A DNA stretch of 64,000 bases from JAJFUV01 sp964384215 (GCA_964384215.1 CAYLLB010000018.1:1-64000); one strand, 5' to 3'. Shown: positions 16,461 to 27,856, numbered from the stretch's first letter. Notes: generated by a model from the letters alone, not told the origin. Numbers and translations are program-made.

Positions 16461-17564
16461 ATGTCTCAAAGCAATCCTAGTGGTAAGTCCCCCCGTCTGC
16501 TGTACTTGGACTGGACGCGCGGCGTGGCGGCCGCGATCATGCTCCAGGGGCACGTCTTTCACAGCTTCACGCGAACCGACCTGCGCACCGAGTCCCCCTT
16601 CATGCTGTCCCAATTCATCGGCGGAATGCCGCCGGCGCTGTTCTTGTTTCTCACCGGTGTCACGCTGGCATTCCTGATGAGCAGCCGCGAACGGCTGGGC
16701 TGGTCCGCCCCGCGCCGCATCTGGGCGGCAGTCAAGCGTGGTGCTTACCTGTTCGGCATAGCTTTTCTGGTGCGCTTCCAGCTCTGGCTTTTCGGCTTAC
16801 CTTACAGCCAGTGGCAGGACCTCGTGAAGGTGGACATCCTGAACTGCATGGGTTTGGCCATCATGCTGTTCTCGCTGATGGCGGTGTTCCCGACGCGAGA
16901 GCGAATCCGGTTGTGCGCGGTGCTGGGATTGGGAGTCGCGGGCCTGTCTCCGTTGATGACGAACCTCGACTGGAGCGGCATGCCGCAGTTGGTGCGCAAC
17001 TATCTCGCTCCCAGCCACGACTTCTTCAGCTTCTTCCCCTGGGCCGCGTTTGTGGCGTTCGGCATGAGTTTTGGCAGCCTGCTCAGGGCCCTGCCCTCGA
17101 CGCAGGTTCCGCGCGCGATGCAATGGGTGGCCCTCAGCGGCATCGTTCTGATCGCCGCCACCCGCTGGATCGGAGATCTCCCCTATTCGCTTTATTCGAA
17201 AGCGGATTTCTGGCTGGATAGCCCGGCGCTGATCCTCATCAAGCTGGGTGTTGTGATGCTGCTCCTGTCGGCGGCCTACTTGTGGACCGAGTACGGTTCT
17301 TCCGGCGGCTGGAGTTGGCTGCGGCAGCTAGGCACTACGTCTCTGCTGGTCTATTGGGTGCACATCGAGCTGGTGTACGGGCGCTGGGTCGGCTCCTGGA
17401 AGGAGTCGCTCTCGACGCCTCAGGTCGTGGCCGTGGCCGTGGCGGTGACGTTGCTGATGCTGGGCCTGTCGGTGATCCGGACCCAGTGGAAGACCTGGAA
17501 GGTCTCAGTCCCGGCCGCGCTGGACTTCTACTTTTCCACCGCCCGCCGCGTCAGCGGCGACTAG
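16461..17564 (+). CDS. Membrane acyltransferase of the HGSNAT/DUF1624 type
   Basis: A 367-residue protein with about ten membrane segments. The N-terminus LLYLDWTRGVAAAIMLQGHVFHSF carries the family's conserved D-W-R-G and catalytic-type His. PPALFLFLTGVTLAFLM follows as helix 2. Members transfer acetyl groups from acetyl-CoA across the membrane onto sugars such as glucosamine. No strong ribosome site precedes ATG 16461. It lies 42 nt after the LolA-like gene on the same strand. The acceptor cannot be told; cell-envelope glycan is plausible. Confidence 0.8.
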   Translation: MSQSNPSGKSPRLLYLDWTRGVAAAIMLQGHVFHSFTRTDLRTESPFMLSQFIGGMPPALFLFLTGVTLAFLMSSRERLGWSAPRRIWAAVKRGAYLFGIAFLVRFQLWLFGLPYSQWQDLVKVDILNCMGLAIMLFSLMAVFPTRERIRLCAVLGLGVAGLSPLMTNLDWSGMPQLVRNYLAPSHDFFSFFPWAAFVAFGMSFGSLLRALPSTQVPRAMQWVALSGIVLIAATRWIGDLPYSLYSKADFWLDSPALILIKLGVVMLLLSAAYLWTEYGSSGGWSWLRQLGTTSLLVYWVHIELVYGRWVGSWKESLSTPQVVAVAVAVTLLMLGLSVIRTQWKTWKVSVPAALDFYFSTARRVSGD

Positions 17565-17671
17565 GGCATCCCACCTTTTCGGTAAACGGGCGGGTCGCCT
17601 ACCTGCACCCCACCAAGCATCGATCCTCACCATGGTTGTAAAATCGGCCCTGGGGATTTTGGAGAGGACCA

Positions 17672-18952
17672 ATGGACAGAAGACAGTTTCTGGCGGCCTC
17701 GGCGGCCGCTCCCATGGTAATGAGTTCGACCAGGGCCTTCGGTGCCAACGACACGATCCGTGTCGCCGTCTTGGGCGTGAACGGCCGCGGTACGGCTCAC
17801 TACAACGGCTTCGAGCCGCTTGAAAACGTCGAAGTCACAACGTTTGTCGACCCCGACCTTGAGGTAGCCAATCGACGTGCCAAGGAGTTCGAGGCCAAGT
17901 ACGGGCACCCGGTGAAGGTTGTGCAGGACATGCGGCGGGTGTTCGAGGACAAGGACATCGACGTCGTGAGCATCGCCACGCCCAACCACTGGCACGCGCT
18001 GGCCACGGTGTGGGCGTGCCAGGCGGGCAAGGACGTCTACGTCGAAAAGCCCGGCACGCACTCGCTTGCGGAAGGCCGCAGCATGATCGCGGCGGCGAAG
18101 AAGTACAAGCGCATCGTGCAACATGGCGTGCAACTGCGCAGCTCCGAGGCTATGCAGGAGGCCGTCCAGAAGCTGCGCGAAGGCGTCATCGGCGACGTAT
18201 ACATGGGCCGGGCAACCATATTCAAGTGGCGTCCGAAACTTCCAAACTTCCCCAACGAAGAGCCGCCCAAGACGCTCGACTACAACCTGTGGGTGGGCCC
18301 GGGCAAATGGCGGCCGTATTCGAAAAACCATGTCCACTACAACTGGCACTGGACCTGGGACTTCGGCAACGGCGAAATCGGCAACCAGGGCGTGCACCAG
18401 CTCGACATGCTGCAGTGGGGCCTGGGTGTGAAGTTCCCGACGAAAGTGGCGGCGATGGGCGGCAAGTACCTGTGGCGCGACCGCCGCGATACTCCCGAAG
18501 TACTCACCGCCTTGTGCGATTTCGAACGGGAGAAGAAGTACGCCGAGATCGCCGTGCGTTTCTGGTGCACCAACACCGAAGCCGACGGCGGCACCAACGG
18601 CGACCTGTTTTACGGCTCGGAAGGCTTCATGGCCATAAACGGCTACACGAAATACTCCGTTTTCCTGGGCCCCAAACGCACACCCGGACCGGCGGGGTCG
18701 GCTCCCGCAAAGCACTTCGAGAATTTCATCAAGGCCGTGCGCAGCCGCAAGGTGGAAGACCAGAACGGCCCGGTTGAGACCGCGCACTATTCCTCCGGCC
18801 TTGCTCACGTAGCCAACGTCGCCTTCCGGCGGGGAACCGTGTTGCAGTTCGATCCGGACGCTGAACGCTTCGTGGGGGACGAGCAGGCCAACGCCCTGCT
18901 TGCCGATACGTACCGCGACGGCTTTGCGATGCCGGCGCCCGAGAAAGTCTAG
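17672..18952 (+). CDS. Tat-exported Gfo/Idh/MocA oxidoreductase
   Basis: An NAD(P)-dependent sugar dehydrogenase fold, 426 residues. The twin-arginine signal MDRRQFLAASAAAPM targets it folded to the periplasm. The Rossmann part is IRVAVLGVNGRGTAHYNGF (28-46) with D at the end of the second strand (TTFVDPDLE). SIATPNHWHALATV and VYVEKPGTHSLAEG carry the family EKP. The GNQGVHQLDMLQWG block of the C-terminal domain has the conserved His-x2-Asp. Ribosome site GGAGAGG lies 4 nt upstream. The next gene is a sugar isomerase-like Tat protein, so the pair probably oxidises and rearranges a sugar in the periplasm. Confidence 0.9.
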   Translation: MDRRQFLAASAAAPMVMSSTRAFGANDTIRVAVLGVNGRGTAHYNGFEPLENVEVTTFVDPDLEVANRRAKEFEAKYGHPVKVVQDMRRVFEDKDIDVVSIATPNHWHALATVWACQAGKDVYVEKPGTHSLAEGRSMIAAAKKYKRIVQHGVQLRSSEAMQEAVQKLREGVIGDVYMGRATIFKWRPKLPNFPNEEPPKTLDYNLWVGPGKWRPYSKNHVHYNWHWTWDFGNGEIGNQGVHQLDMLQWGLGVKFPTKVAAMGGKYLWRDRRDTPEVLTALCDFEREKKYAEIAVRFWCTNTEADGGTNGDLFYGSEGFMAINGYTKYSVFLGPKRTPGPAGSAPAKHFENFIKAVRSRKVEDQNGPVETAHYSSGLAHVANVAFRRGTVLQFDPDAERFVGDEQANALLADTYRDGFAMPAPEKV

Positions 18953-18963
18953 GGAGCGCTCCA

Positions 18964-19818
18964 ATGGAACAGATGACCCGACGCGGTTTCCTGGGCTCCG
19001 GCCTGGCGGTCGCTGCCATGCCGGGACTTTCTGCCGCCTCCAAATCGAGCGGCATGAAGTTCGGTCTGGTGACTTACCAGTGGGCCAAGGACATGGACCT
19101 GCCCACCCTGATCGCCGCCTGCGAAAAGTCCGGGCTGCTCGGGGTGGAGTTGCGCACCGAGCACGCCCACGGCGTGGAGCCCTCGCTATCGAAAGCGCAG
19201 CGCAAGGAGGTCCGCAAACGCTTTGCCGATAGTCCGGTGGAACTGGTTGGCTACGGTTCGAATTGCGATTTCCACCACGCGGATCCGGCCCTTGTGAAGA
19301 AGAACATCGACCTGGCCAAGCAGTACGTCCTGCTGATGGAGGACTGCGGCGGCAAGGGCGTCAAGGTGAAGCCGAATGCCTTTCCGCCCAATGTGCCCCA
19401 TGAGAAGACCATCGAACAGATCGGACGGGCGCTGAACGAGGTGGGTGCGTTCGGGGCGGAGCACGGCCAGAAGATCCGCCTGGAGGTGCACGGCAGAGAG
19501 ACGTGCGAACTGCCGGTAATCAAAGCGATCTGCGGAGTGGCCACGCACCGCAACGTCTACGTCTGCTGGAACTCGAACGGCGAGGACCTGAAAGGCGCGG
19601 GGCTGGACGCTAACTTCGCCATGGTGAAGGACCGGATCGGAGACACCACCCACGTGCGGGAACTCGATGCCGGGGACTATCCCTATGACCGGCTTTTCAA
19701 GCTGTTCGAGGGCATCCAATACCAGGGCTGGTTCCTGCTGGAAGCGCGCAAGGAAGTTCCGGACAAAGTTCAGGCCATGGCGGCCCAGCTCAAGGTTTTC
19801 CGAAGCATGGTGAAATAG
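18964..19818 (+). CDS. Tat-exported sugar isomerase/epimerase-like TIM barrel
   Basis: A 284-residue protein of the AP endonuclease 2/xylose isomerase-like superfamily. A Tat leader (TRRGFLGSGLAVAAMPGLSAA) is followed by a barrel with KFGLVTYQWAKDM, GLLGVELRTEHAHG, then the metal-site acids and histidines in IRLEVHGRET, VYVCWNSNGEDL, THVRELDAGDYPYD and FLLEARKE. The gap to the preceding Gfo/Idh gene is 11 nt, so they share a transcript. Enzymes of this pair type act on 3-keto or other modified sugars in acidobacteria and planctomycetes; the substrate here is not known. Confidence 0.85.
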   Translation: MEQMTRRGFLGSGLAVAAMPGLSAASKSSGMKFGLVTYQWAKDMDLPTLIAACEKSGLLGVELRTEHAHGVEPSLSKAQRKEVRKRFADSPVELVGYGSNCDFHHADPALVKKNIDLAKQYVLLMEDCGGKGVKVKPNAFPPNVPHEKTIEQIGRALNEVGAFGAEHGQKIRLEVHGRETCELPVIKAICGVATHRNVYVCWNSNGEDLKGAGLDANFAMVKDRIGDTTHVRELDAGDYPYDRLFKLFEGIQYQGWFLLEARKEVPDKVQAMAAQLKVFRSMVK

Positions 19819-19826
19819 CCGGCCAC

Positions 19827-19855
19827 GCGGGAACGTCAACACTGCACGTTACCGC
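19827..19855. terminator. Hairpin between convergent genes
   Basis: GCGGGAACGT at 19827-19836 pairs with ACGTTACCGC at 19846-19855, nine of ten positions, with a 9-nt loop. It lies between the isomerase stop (19818) and runs into the stop of the convergent pentapeptide gene (19849). There is no T-tract, so it is a putative bidirectional end signal only. Confidence 0.35.
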
Positions 19856-20817
19856 ATCAAGGGACGTTCGGCGCCGGAACCACGTATGTAGGGGCCCTTG
19901 GCGCCATTGGGTAGCGTGGTGTCTTCGTTGGTGCGCGCCTGCGACAACTGCTGTTGGGTCAACTCGCGGGCTCCGAGCAGATTGGCTCCGCGCAGGTCTG
20001 CCGTATACAGGGTCGCTTCACCGAAGCGCGCACCGCGCAGGTCTGCGCCGAAGAATTCTGCGTTATTCAGTCTGGCGCCGTGCAGATCGCACCCGGCCAT
20101 GGAGGTGCGGTTGAAGGAGCAGCGGCTCAGGTTCGCATGATTGAATTTTGCGCCGGAAAGCTCGGAACAGCGGAAGTCGCAAGTCTGGACGTGCGCGTTG
20201 CTGAAGTTGGCTCGCGGCGCGGAAACGTCGACCAGGCGGCAGAGATCCATGGTGGCGTGGTAGAGAAGCGCGCCTTCCAGGTTCGACTCGCTCAGGTTGC
20301 AGTCGAACCACCGGGAATGATGGAGCCCGGCCTCGTGGAGGTCCGCGCCAGTCAAATCGCAACCGGTGAACGAAGCGTCCTGCAGGCGGGCGCCGGCGAA
20401 TGAGGCGCGGCGGAAAGTGCAGCCGTTGAGGGTGGCCTCAGCCAGGTTGACCAAACTCAACCAGGCCAGATCGGCTTGCGCCTGGGCCAGCGTGGCGCCG
20501 GTCAGGTCTGCCCCGCTCAGCGTTGCTTTGCGCAGATCCACGGTGCTCCACCGGGAAGATCCCAGAACGGCGCCGCGCAAATCGGTCTCGATCAGGATTG
20601 AAGAGGTGATCTCTGCCCCAGCCAGGTTGATGCTGTCCAGTTTGAGTTCGCTCAGGCTGACGCTGTTCAAGACCGCCCGGACCCCATTGGGTTGGTGTGC
20701 CAACCAAGCCGCGTGCGCGTCAAGGACTTGGCGCAGCGTGCGGCCATGTATGTCCACACGGCTGACGGCAAGACTTCCTGCGTGAGGCATAGCCGGATTA
20801 CTTTCTACGCGATCCAT
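19849..20817 (-). CDS. Pentapeptide-repeat protein
   Basis: A 322-residue protein built mostly of tandem A(D/N)LXX pentapeptides from about 53 to 282 (for example ADLTGATLAQAQADL, ADLHEAGLHHSRW, ADLRGARFGEATL). These coil into a right-handed quadrilateral beta-helix. The N-terminal 50 residues form a small cap (RTLRQVLDAHAAWLAHQPNG), and the C-terminus is a helical tail. No signal peptide is seen, so it is cytosolic. Start ATG 20817 follows AAGGGAGGAG. Known members range from DNA-gyrase protectors to targeting modules; nothing here decides the role. Confidence 0.88.
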   Translation of the reverse strand: MDRVESNPAMPHAGSLAVSRVDIHGRTLRQVLDAHAAWLAHQPNGVRAVLNSVSLSELKLDSINLAGAEITSSILIETDLRGAVLGSSRWSTVDLRKATLSGADLTGATLAQAQADLAWLSLVNLAEATLNGCTFRRASFAGARLQDASFTGCDLTGADLHEAGLHHSRWFDCNLSESNLEGALLYHATMDLCRLVDVSAPRANFSNAHVQTCDFRCSELSGAKFNHANLSRCSFNRTSMAGCDLHGARLNNAEFFGADLRGARFGEATLYTADLRGANLLGARELTQQQLSQARTNEDTTLPNGAKGPYIRGSGAERPLMR

Positions 20818-20903
20818 CTCCTCCCTTACTTATCGCTCGCATTGTGTGAATTGTTAGGCTATCGCGTGTGCGCGGCCGTCCAAACTGTTACATTTACGGG
20901 TAG

Positions 20904-21599
20904 ATGCGCATTCTTGTCATCGAAGACGAACAGCGGATTGCGGATTTCCTCGATCGCGGGCTGGCTAGTGCCGGTTACGCCGTGGATGTGGTGGGCACCG
21001 GACGCGAAGCTTTGGCGGCCATCCATACTACCGACTACGACTTGCTGATCCTCGACCTGATGCTGCCGGACATGGACGGAATGGAAGTGCTGGCAAAAGT
21101 TCGTGGCCGCAAAGTGAGCCCGCCCGTGCTGATCCTTAGCGCTCGCGGCGCCCTGGACGACCGCGTAAAGGGCTTGGAGTCGGGAGCCGACGACTACCTG
21201 GTGAAGCCGTTTGCCTTCGTCGAACTGTTGGCGCGCGTGCGTGCGCTGCTGCGCCGCGGGCAGGCCGTTCCCGAGAAGCTGCAGGTGGGCGACCTGACGC
21301 TGGACTGCATCCGCCGCAAAGTGTCGCGCGCCGGCGAGCCCATCGACCTGGCTCCCAAGGAATTCGGCATCCTCGAGTACCTGATGCGGAACAAGGGGCG
21401 GCCGCTGAGCCGGACCATGATCGTCGAACACGTTTGGGACATGGACTACGACGGATTAACCAACATCGTGGATGTCTACATCCGGCACCTGCGTAGCAAG
21501 ATCGACGAACGTTTCCCGCGCAAGCTGATACAAACCGTGCGCGGCATCGGCTACATGATCGACGCGCCGGATGCCTCCGCCCAGCCGGCCGGGAAATAG
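20904..21599 (+). CDS. OmpR/PhoB-family response regulator
   Basis: A 231-residue DNA-binding regulator. The receiver (1-120) has acidic pocket E8-D9, phosphoacceptor D51 (LLILDLMLPDMDG), switch Ser in LILSARG and the conserved Lys in YLVKPFAF. The winged-helix effector (about 130-222) has LDLAPKEFGILEYLM and the recognition part TNIVDVYIRHLRSKID, ending IQTVRGIGYMI. It resembles the CusR/CopR branch. The partner kinase starts 6 nt downstream. The 86-bp gap to the divergent pentapeptide gene must hold both promoters; I see no clear consensus boxes there. Confidence 0.95.
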   Translation: MRILVIEDEQRIADFLDRGLASAGYAVDVVGTGREALAAIHTTDYDLLILDLMLPDMDGMEVLAKVRGRKVSPPVLILSARGALDDRVKGLESGADDYLVKPFAFVELLARVRALLRRGQAVPEKLQVGDLTLDCIRRKVSRAGEPIDLAPKEFGILEYLMRNKGRPLSRTMIVEHVWDMDYDGLTNIVDVYIRHLRSKIDERFPRKLIQTVRGIGYMIDAPDASAQPAGK

Positions 21600-21605
21600 G
21601 AGAAC

Positions 21606-23042
21606 ATGTCCCGCCGTACGGCTCTGGCGCAGTTCACGCGAGGCCTGCGCTTTCGCCTCACGCTCAGCTACGTATTGTTCTTCACCGTGCTGTTGTGCGC
21701 CGTGGGCCTGTTCTTCCACCATGCCTTGAGCTCGATCATGGACAGCCAGGTCCGCGAGGTGCTCGACGAGGAGTGGGCCGCGGTGAACGGCTATCTCCGC
21801 GTGGTAAATCATTACCCGCTTTGGTTTTACGACGAGGAAGACCCTGAGGAAAGGGCCATTGTCGAGCGGTTGCGGCGCGTGTTCCTGCTGGCGGACGCTC
21901 AAGGGAAGGCCCTGGAAGTTTCAGGCGCCTACGAGGTAATCGGCATAGACCCGCCCCAGGAGATCCGGGCCGCCGTTCAATCCCGGCAGCCCGTGTTCCG
22001 CTTGCGGACCAGCGCCCAAGGACTGCCTTACATGATCCGCGGCGGAGTCCTTAACGATGAGCGTCACAGCTACTACGTCGCCGTCGGGCGTCCGCTCGCC
22101 GACAGCCGCCGTGTGCTCGAGCGCTTCACCCTGAGCTACTTCGCCCTCACGCCAGTGATGATCCTGAGCAGTTGCCTGTTGGGGTGGGTGCTGGCCGGAC
22201 GCGCGCTGAGGCCGGTAGACGATGTCTCTCGCGCGGCGCGGCGCATCTCCGGGGAGAACCTGAGTTTGCGGATCGGCCTGCGCGGTGCCGGCGACGAACT
22301 CGACGAGCTGATCGGGGCTTTCAACCTCATGCTGGAGCGCCTGGAGAGTTCCTTCGAGCAGATCCGGCGCTTTTCCATCGATGTCTCGCACGAGCTGCGC
22401 ACGCCGATCACAGCCATCCGCGGGCAGCTCGAAGTGGCCCTGTTTACCGCGAAAAGCCAGGAGCAGTACCGCGAAGCGATCGTCAACGCCATGGAGGACA
22501 TCGAGCGCCTGTCGAACGTCGTTCGCGCGCTCCTGTTGCTCTCGCAGGCCGAAAGCGGCCACCTGCCGCTGAATAGGACGCCGCTCGACCTTGCCGGCCT
22601 TGTGCGGGACATCGTGGAAGAGTTTCAGATTCCCGCCGAAGGCGCGCGGCTCACGCTCACTGCGGAATTGCCTGCCCAGTGCCGGGCAGTGGTGGACCGT
22701 CTGCAGATGGAGCGCTTGGTTTCGAACCTGCTTTCAAACGCGGTGAAGTACACTCCGGCCGGCGGCCAGGTGCGCGTGCGGCTCGCGCGGCTCAACGGCG
22801 AAGTCGCCTTGTCGGTTGCGGACACCGGCCGCGGCATCGCCGCCGAGCATTTGCCGCACATCTTCGAGCGCTTTTACCGGGCACCGCAGGAGGAGGAAGG
22901 CCCCGAACGGGGCGCTGGCCTGGGATTGAGTTTTGTCGCCTGGATCGTGAAGGCGCACGGAGGGAGAGTGGATGTCACGAGCGAGCCAGGGAAGGGCAGT
23001 TGTTTCACAGTACGCTTTCCGGCGGGCGCGCCGGACCTCTAG
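21606..23042 (+). CDS. Sensor histidine kinase
   Basis: A 478-residue inner-membrane kinase paired with the preceding regulator. Membrane segments lie at about 20-38 and 178-197, enclosing a periplasmic sensor of about 140 residues. HAMP follows (about 197-250), then the dimerisation/phosphoacceptor helix SIDVSHELRTPITAIRG with H262. The ATP-binding domain has the N box (ERLVSNLLSNAVKYTP), G1 (VADTGRGI), an F box and G2 (GAGLGLSFV). Ribosome site AGGAGAAC precedes ATG 21606. Together with the CusR-like regulator it suggests sensing of metal or envelope stress, which is inference. Confidence 0.94.
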   Translation: MSRRTALAQFTRGLRFRLTLSYVLFFTVLLCAVGLFFHHALSSIMDSQVREVLDEEWAAVNGYLRVVNHYPLWFYDEEDPEERAIVERLRRVFLLADAQGKALEVSGAYEVIGIDPPQEIRAAVQSRQPVFRLRTSAQGLPYMIRGGVLNDERHSYYVAVGRPLADSRRVLERFTLSYFALTPVMILSSCLLGWVLAGRALRPVDDVSRAARRISGENLSLRIGLRGAGDELDELIGAFNLMLERLESSFEQIRRFSIDVSHELRTPITAIRGQLEVALFTAKSQEQYREAIVNAMEDIERLSNVVRALLLLSQAESGHLPLNRTPLDLAGLVRDIVEEFQIPAEGARLTLTAELPAQCRAVVDRLQMERLVSNLLSNAVKYTPAGGQVRVRLARLNGEVALSVADTGRGIAAEHLPHIFERFYRAPQEEEGPERGAGLGLSFVAWIVKAHGGRVDVTSEPGKGSCFTVRFPAGAPDL

Positions 23043-23059
23043 AATGGAAGATTGACGCC

Positions 23060-23464
23060 ATGAGCATCGAGATTGCGCAGCGCGAGAAAGAGGGCATCGT
23101 TATCCTCGACGTGAAGGGCCGCCTCACGGTGGGTTCCGCCGCCACGGCTTTGAGCGATTATCTGCGCGATCTGGCCGCCTCCGGCAAGACGAATGTGATC
23201 TTGAACCTTGCCGGGACGGACTATATCGACAGCACGGGGCTCGGCACTCTGGTGGTCTCTTTCACCAGGCTGCGCAAGGCGGGCGGGCGCCTGCGGCTGC
23301 TGAACGTAAATCGCCGTAACATCGAACTCCTGGTGCTCACCAAACTTACGACCGTGTTCGAATTATTCGACGACGAACAGAACGCTGTGAACAGCTTCTT
23401 CCCCGGTCGTAAGATCAAGCACTTCGACATATTGAGCTTCGTGCGCGAGCGCGCCCAGGATTGA
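23060..23464 (+). CDS. STAS-domain anti-sigma factor antagonist
   Basis: A 134-residue protein of the SpoIIAA/RsbV family. The core VILDVKGRLTVGSAATALSD leads to the phosphorylatable Ser S58 in YIDSTGLGTLV. A helix-strand pattern and a 20-residue C-terminal extension (PGRKIKHFDILSFVRERAQD) follow. ATG 23060 has GGAAG upstream. It comes 17 nt after the histidine kinase. No RsbW-type kinase or SpoIIE phosphatase adjoins, so its sigma or anti-sigma partner is elsewhere, or it works with the upstream two-component pair. Confidence 0.9.
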   Translation: MSIEIAQREKEGIVILDVKGRLTVGSAATALSDYLRDLAASGKTNVILNLAGTDYIDSTGLGTLVVSFTRLRKAGGRLRLLNVNRRNIELLVLTKLTTVFELFDDEQNAVNSFFPGRKIKHFDILSFVRERAQD

Positions 23465-23471
23465 GCGACGC

Positions 23472-24782
23472 ATGCGACTGGTCGTCATTGGCGGGGTGGC
23501 AGCGGGACTGAGCGCGGCGGCACGCGCGCGGCGCCTGGATAAGTCCCTCGATATAGTGGTCCTGGAGAAGGGCGAGGCGATCTCTTACGGGGCTTGCGGC
23601 CTGCCCTATTACATCGAAGGGCAAGTCGGTTCGGCCGAGGACCTGATTCTTTACACGCCCGAACAGTTCCAACAGGAACGCAATATCACCGTGCGGACCC
23701 GCGCCCGGGTCTGCTCCATACAACATGCGCGGCGCGAAGTCGTGATCGAAAGCGGTGAACGGGTGCCTTACGACCGCCTGGTGATCGCCACCGGCGCGCG
23801 GCCTTCTGCGAGCGCCATCCGCGGCGCGGACCTTCCGCACGTCTTCACGCTCCACACGCTGGAGGACGCGCGGCGATTGAACGATTTTCTTATCCGCGAA
23901 AGGCCCCGGAACGCCGTGGTGATCGGCGCCGGATATATCGGCCTGGAAGTTGCCGGCGCGTTGCGGGCCCGCGGCCTGGATGTCACCGTGTGCGAGGCTT
24001 CCGGCAACGCGCTTTCGCGCCAGGATCCGGACTTCACACGTCTGGTGGCGGGCTGCCTCGAAAGGTTCCGCATCGGCCTGCGGCTGAACACGCCCGTGCG
24101 CGCCATCGAAGCGGACCGCGTGGGGGACCTCGCCTGCCAGTTGGTTGTGGTCGCCGCGGGCCTGAAACCGAATGTCGAGATGGCGGCGGAGGCGGGAGTC
24201 GAGATTGGGCCCACGGGCGCCCTCCGAGTGAGCGAGCGCATGGAGACGAACCTGACGGGCGTGTACGCGGCGGGTGACTGCGCCGAAACCACAAATTTGG
24301 TCACGGGGCGTCCTGTCTGGCTCCCGCTCGGCACGACGGCCAACAAGATGGGCCGCGTGGCCGGAGCGAACGCGGCGGGCATCCGGGAGCGTTTCCCGGG
24401 CGTTGTGGGAACCTCCATCGTGCGTATTTGCGGGGTGGCTTTTGCTACTACGGGCCTCTCCGCGCCCCAAGCCCGGCGCGAAGGTTTCGATCCGATCGCG
24501 GCCCGCATCGAAGGCCAGGACCGCCCCGGCTACTTCTGGGGCGAACCGGTCACCGTGGAGTTGGTGGCGGACCGCTCGTCGCGGCGCCTGCTCGGCGGAG
24601 CGGTGATCGGCGGAGAGACCGCCGCCGGCCGCATCAACGTGGTGGCCGCGGCGCTGGCCCAGCGCATGCGCATCGACGAGTTCGAGCAGCTCGATCTGGC
24701 TTACGCACCGCCCTACGCACCGGTCTGGGACCCGCTGCTCATCGCCGCGCAGCAGTTGATCAAGCAGCGGTCGCGCGCGTAA
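23472..24782 (+). CDS. CoA-disulfide reductase-like FAD/NAD(P) oxidoreductase
   Basis: A 436-residue flavoprotein. The FAD-binding Rossmann is VVIGGVAAGLSAAARARRL (4-22). The single redox Cys is C42 in ISYGACGLPYYIEG, the layout of CoA-disulfide reductases and NADH oxidases. The NAD fold has AVVIGAGYIGLEVAGALRARG (about 153-174), followed by GVYAAGDCAE (second FAD site) and a dimerisation domain ending ISYGA-family style (YAPPYAPVWDPLLIAAQ). No rhodanese domain is fused. It lies 7 nt after the STAS gene. The substrate may be CoA disulfide, polysulfide or O2. Confidence 0.9.
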   Translation: MRLVVIGGVAAGLSAAARARRLDKSLDIVVLEKGEAISYGACGLPYYIEGQVGSAEDLILYTPEQFQQERNITVRTRARVCSIQHARREVVIESGERVPYDRLVIATGARPSASAIRGADLPHVFTLHTLEDARRLNDFLIRERPRNAVVIGAGYIGLEVAGALRARGLDVTVCEASGNALSRQDPDFTRLVAGCLERFRIGLRLNTPVRAIEADRVGDLACQLVVVAAGLKPNVEMAAEAGVEIGPTGALRVSERMETNLTGVYAAGDCAETTNLVTGRPVWLPLGTTANKMGRVAGANAAGIRERFPGVVGTSIVRICGVAFATTGLSAPQARREGFDPIAARIEGQDRPGYFWGEPVTVELVADRSSRRLLGGAVIGGETAAGRINVVAAALAQRMRIDEFEQLDLAYAPPYAPVWDPLLIAAQQLIKQRSRA

Positions 24783-24819
24783 TATACCTGAATTGTCCGC
24801 CTGTCTGCCGGGGAGCGTT

Positions 24820-25647
24820 ATGAGACGTGCATTAGTCTTGTTGCTGTCAGCCGCGGCGGCGATGGCCGCCGAGGGCGATCTTCTGCGATTGGGCCTGTTC
24901 ACCGCCATGCCGGTGAAATGGGATCTGGAGGGCAATTGGCGGGTCTTCGAGAGAACACTTGCCGCGCACGCCTCCGATGGCATCCAATTGGTGGTTACTC
25001 CCGAGTGCTTCCTGGACGGTTACGTCACGCCGGCCAAGGACTGGACTCCGGAGCGCTTCGCCGCCATCGCGCAGGACGCTGCCACCAGCGTCTACATCAA
25101 GCGGCTGCGCGAAATGGCCGCGCGGTACAAGATCTATATCATCTTCGGCCTGACGGAGAACCGCGGCGGCAAATTCTATAATACGGCCCTTCTGGTGGAC
25201 CGCGCGGGCAACATCGCGGGCCGCTACTCGAAAACGCACCTGCAGAATCACGACCTGCGCTACGCGCCGGGCGATGACCTGCCGGTTTTCGATACCCCCT
25301 GGGGTAAAGCCGGCATCCTGATCTGCGCCGACCGGCGGTGGCCAGAGACAGCGCGCGTGCTGCGGCTGAAGGGCGCGCGCATCGTGCTGATTCCGTCTTA
25401 CGGCATGTGGGGCTTGGACAACGAATGGTGGATGCGCACGCGCGCTTACGAGAACGAGAACTTCCTGGCTTTTGCGCATCCGCAGGTGGCCTTTGTCGCC
25501 GATCCCAACGGCGCCATCGCCGCCCGCCTGCAAAGCAATGTAGCCGGAATGCTGGTGTGCGACGTTGATTTATCCCGCGTGAGCGATAAGCGCCATATCA
25601 AGGACCGGCGACCGGAACTCTACGGCGAGATCGTCAAGCCCAAGTAG
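24820..25647 (+). CDS. Secreted carbon-nitrogen hydrolase (nitrilase superfamily)
   Basis: A 275-residue enzyme of the nitrilase fold. The catalytic triad is E62 (VTPECFLDG), K138 (YSKTHLQN) and C169 (ILICADRRWPE). Start ATG 24820 follows GGGGAG and yields a signal peptide (MRRALVLLLSAAAAMA); an upstream start at 24793 would mask it. Unlike most family members it is exported. It hydrolyses amides or nitriles, probably an N-acyl or carbamoyl compound; the substrate is not deducible. It may belong to the operon begun by the two-component pair (37 nt gap). Confidence 0.88.
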   Translation: MRRALVLLLSAAAAMAAEGDLLRLGLFTAMPVKWDLEGNWRVFERTLAAHASDGIQLVVTPECFLDGYVTPAKDWTPERFAAIAQDAATSVYIKRLREMAARYKIYIIFGLTENRGGKFYNTALLVDRAGNIAGRYSKTHLQNHDLRYAPGDDLPVFDTPWGKAGILICADRRWPETARVLRLKGARIVLIPSYGMWGLDNEWWMRTRAYENENFLAFAHPQVAFVADPNGAIAARLQSNVAGMLVCDVDLSRVSDKRHIKDRRPELYGEIVKPK

Positions 25648-25671
25648 AGTGAACACGCGCTAGCCGCTTTG

Positions 25672-27846
<2,175 letters not shown>

Positions 27847-27856
27847 TGCAGCTATT

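Noticed and set aside
20818..20903. Divergent promoter boxes between the pentapeptide and regulator genes
   Set aside because: Fragments such as TACATT occur, but no pair of boxes with suitable spacing on either strand was convincing.
23415..24983. Minus-strand frame of 522 codons
   Set aside because: Antisense to the CoA-disulfide-reductase-like gene.
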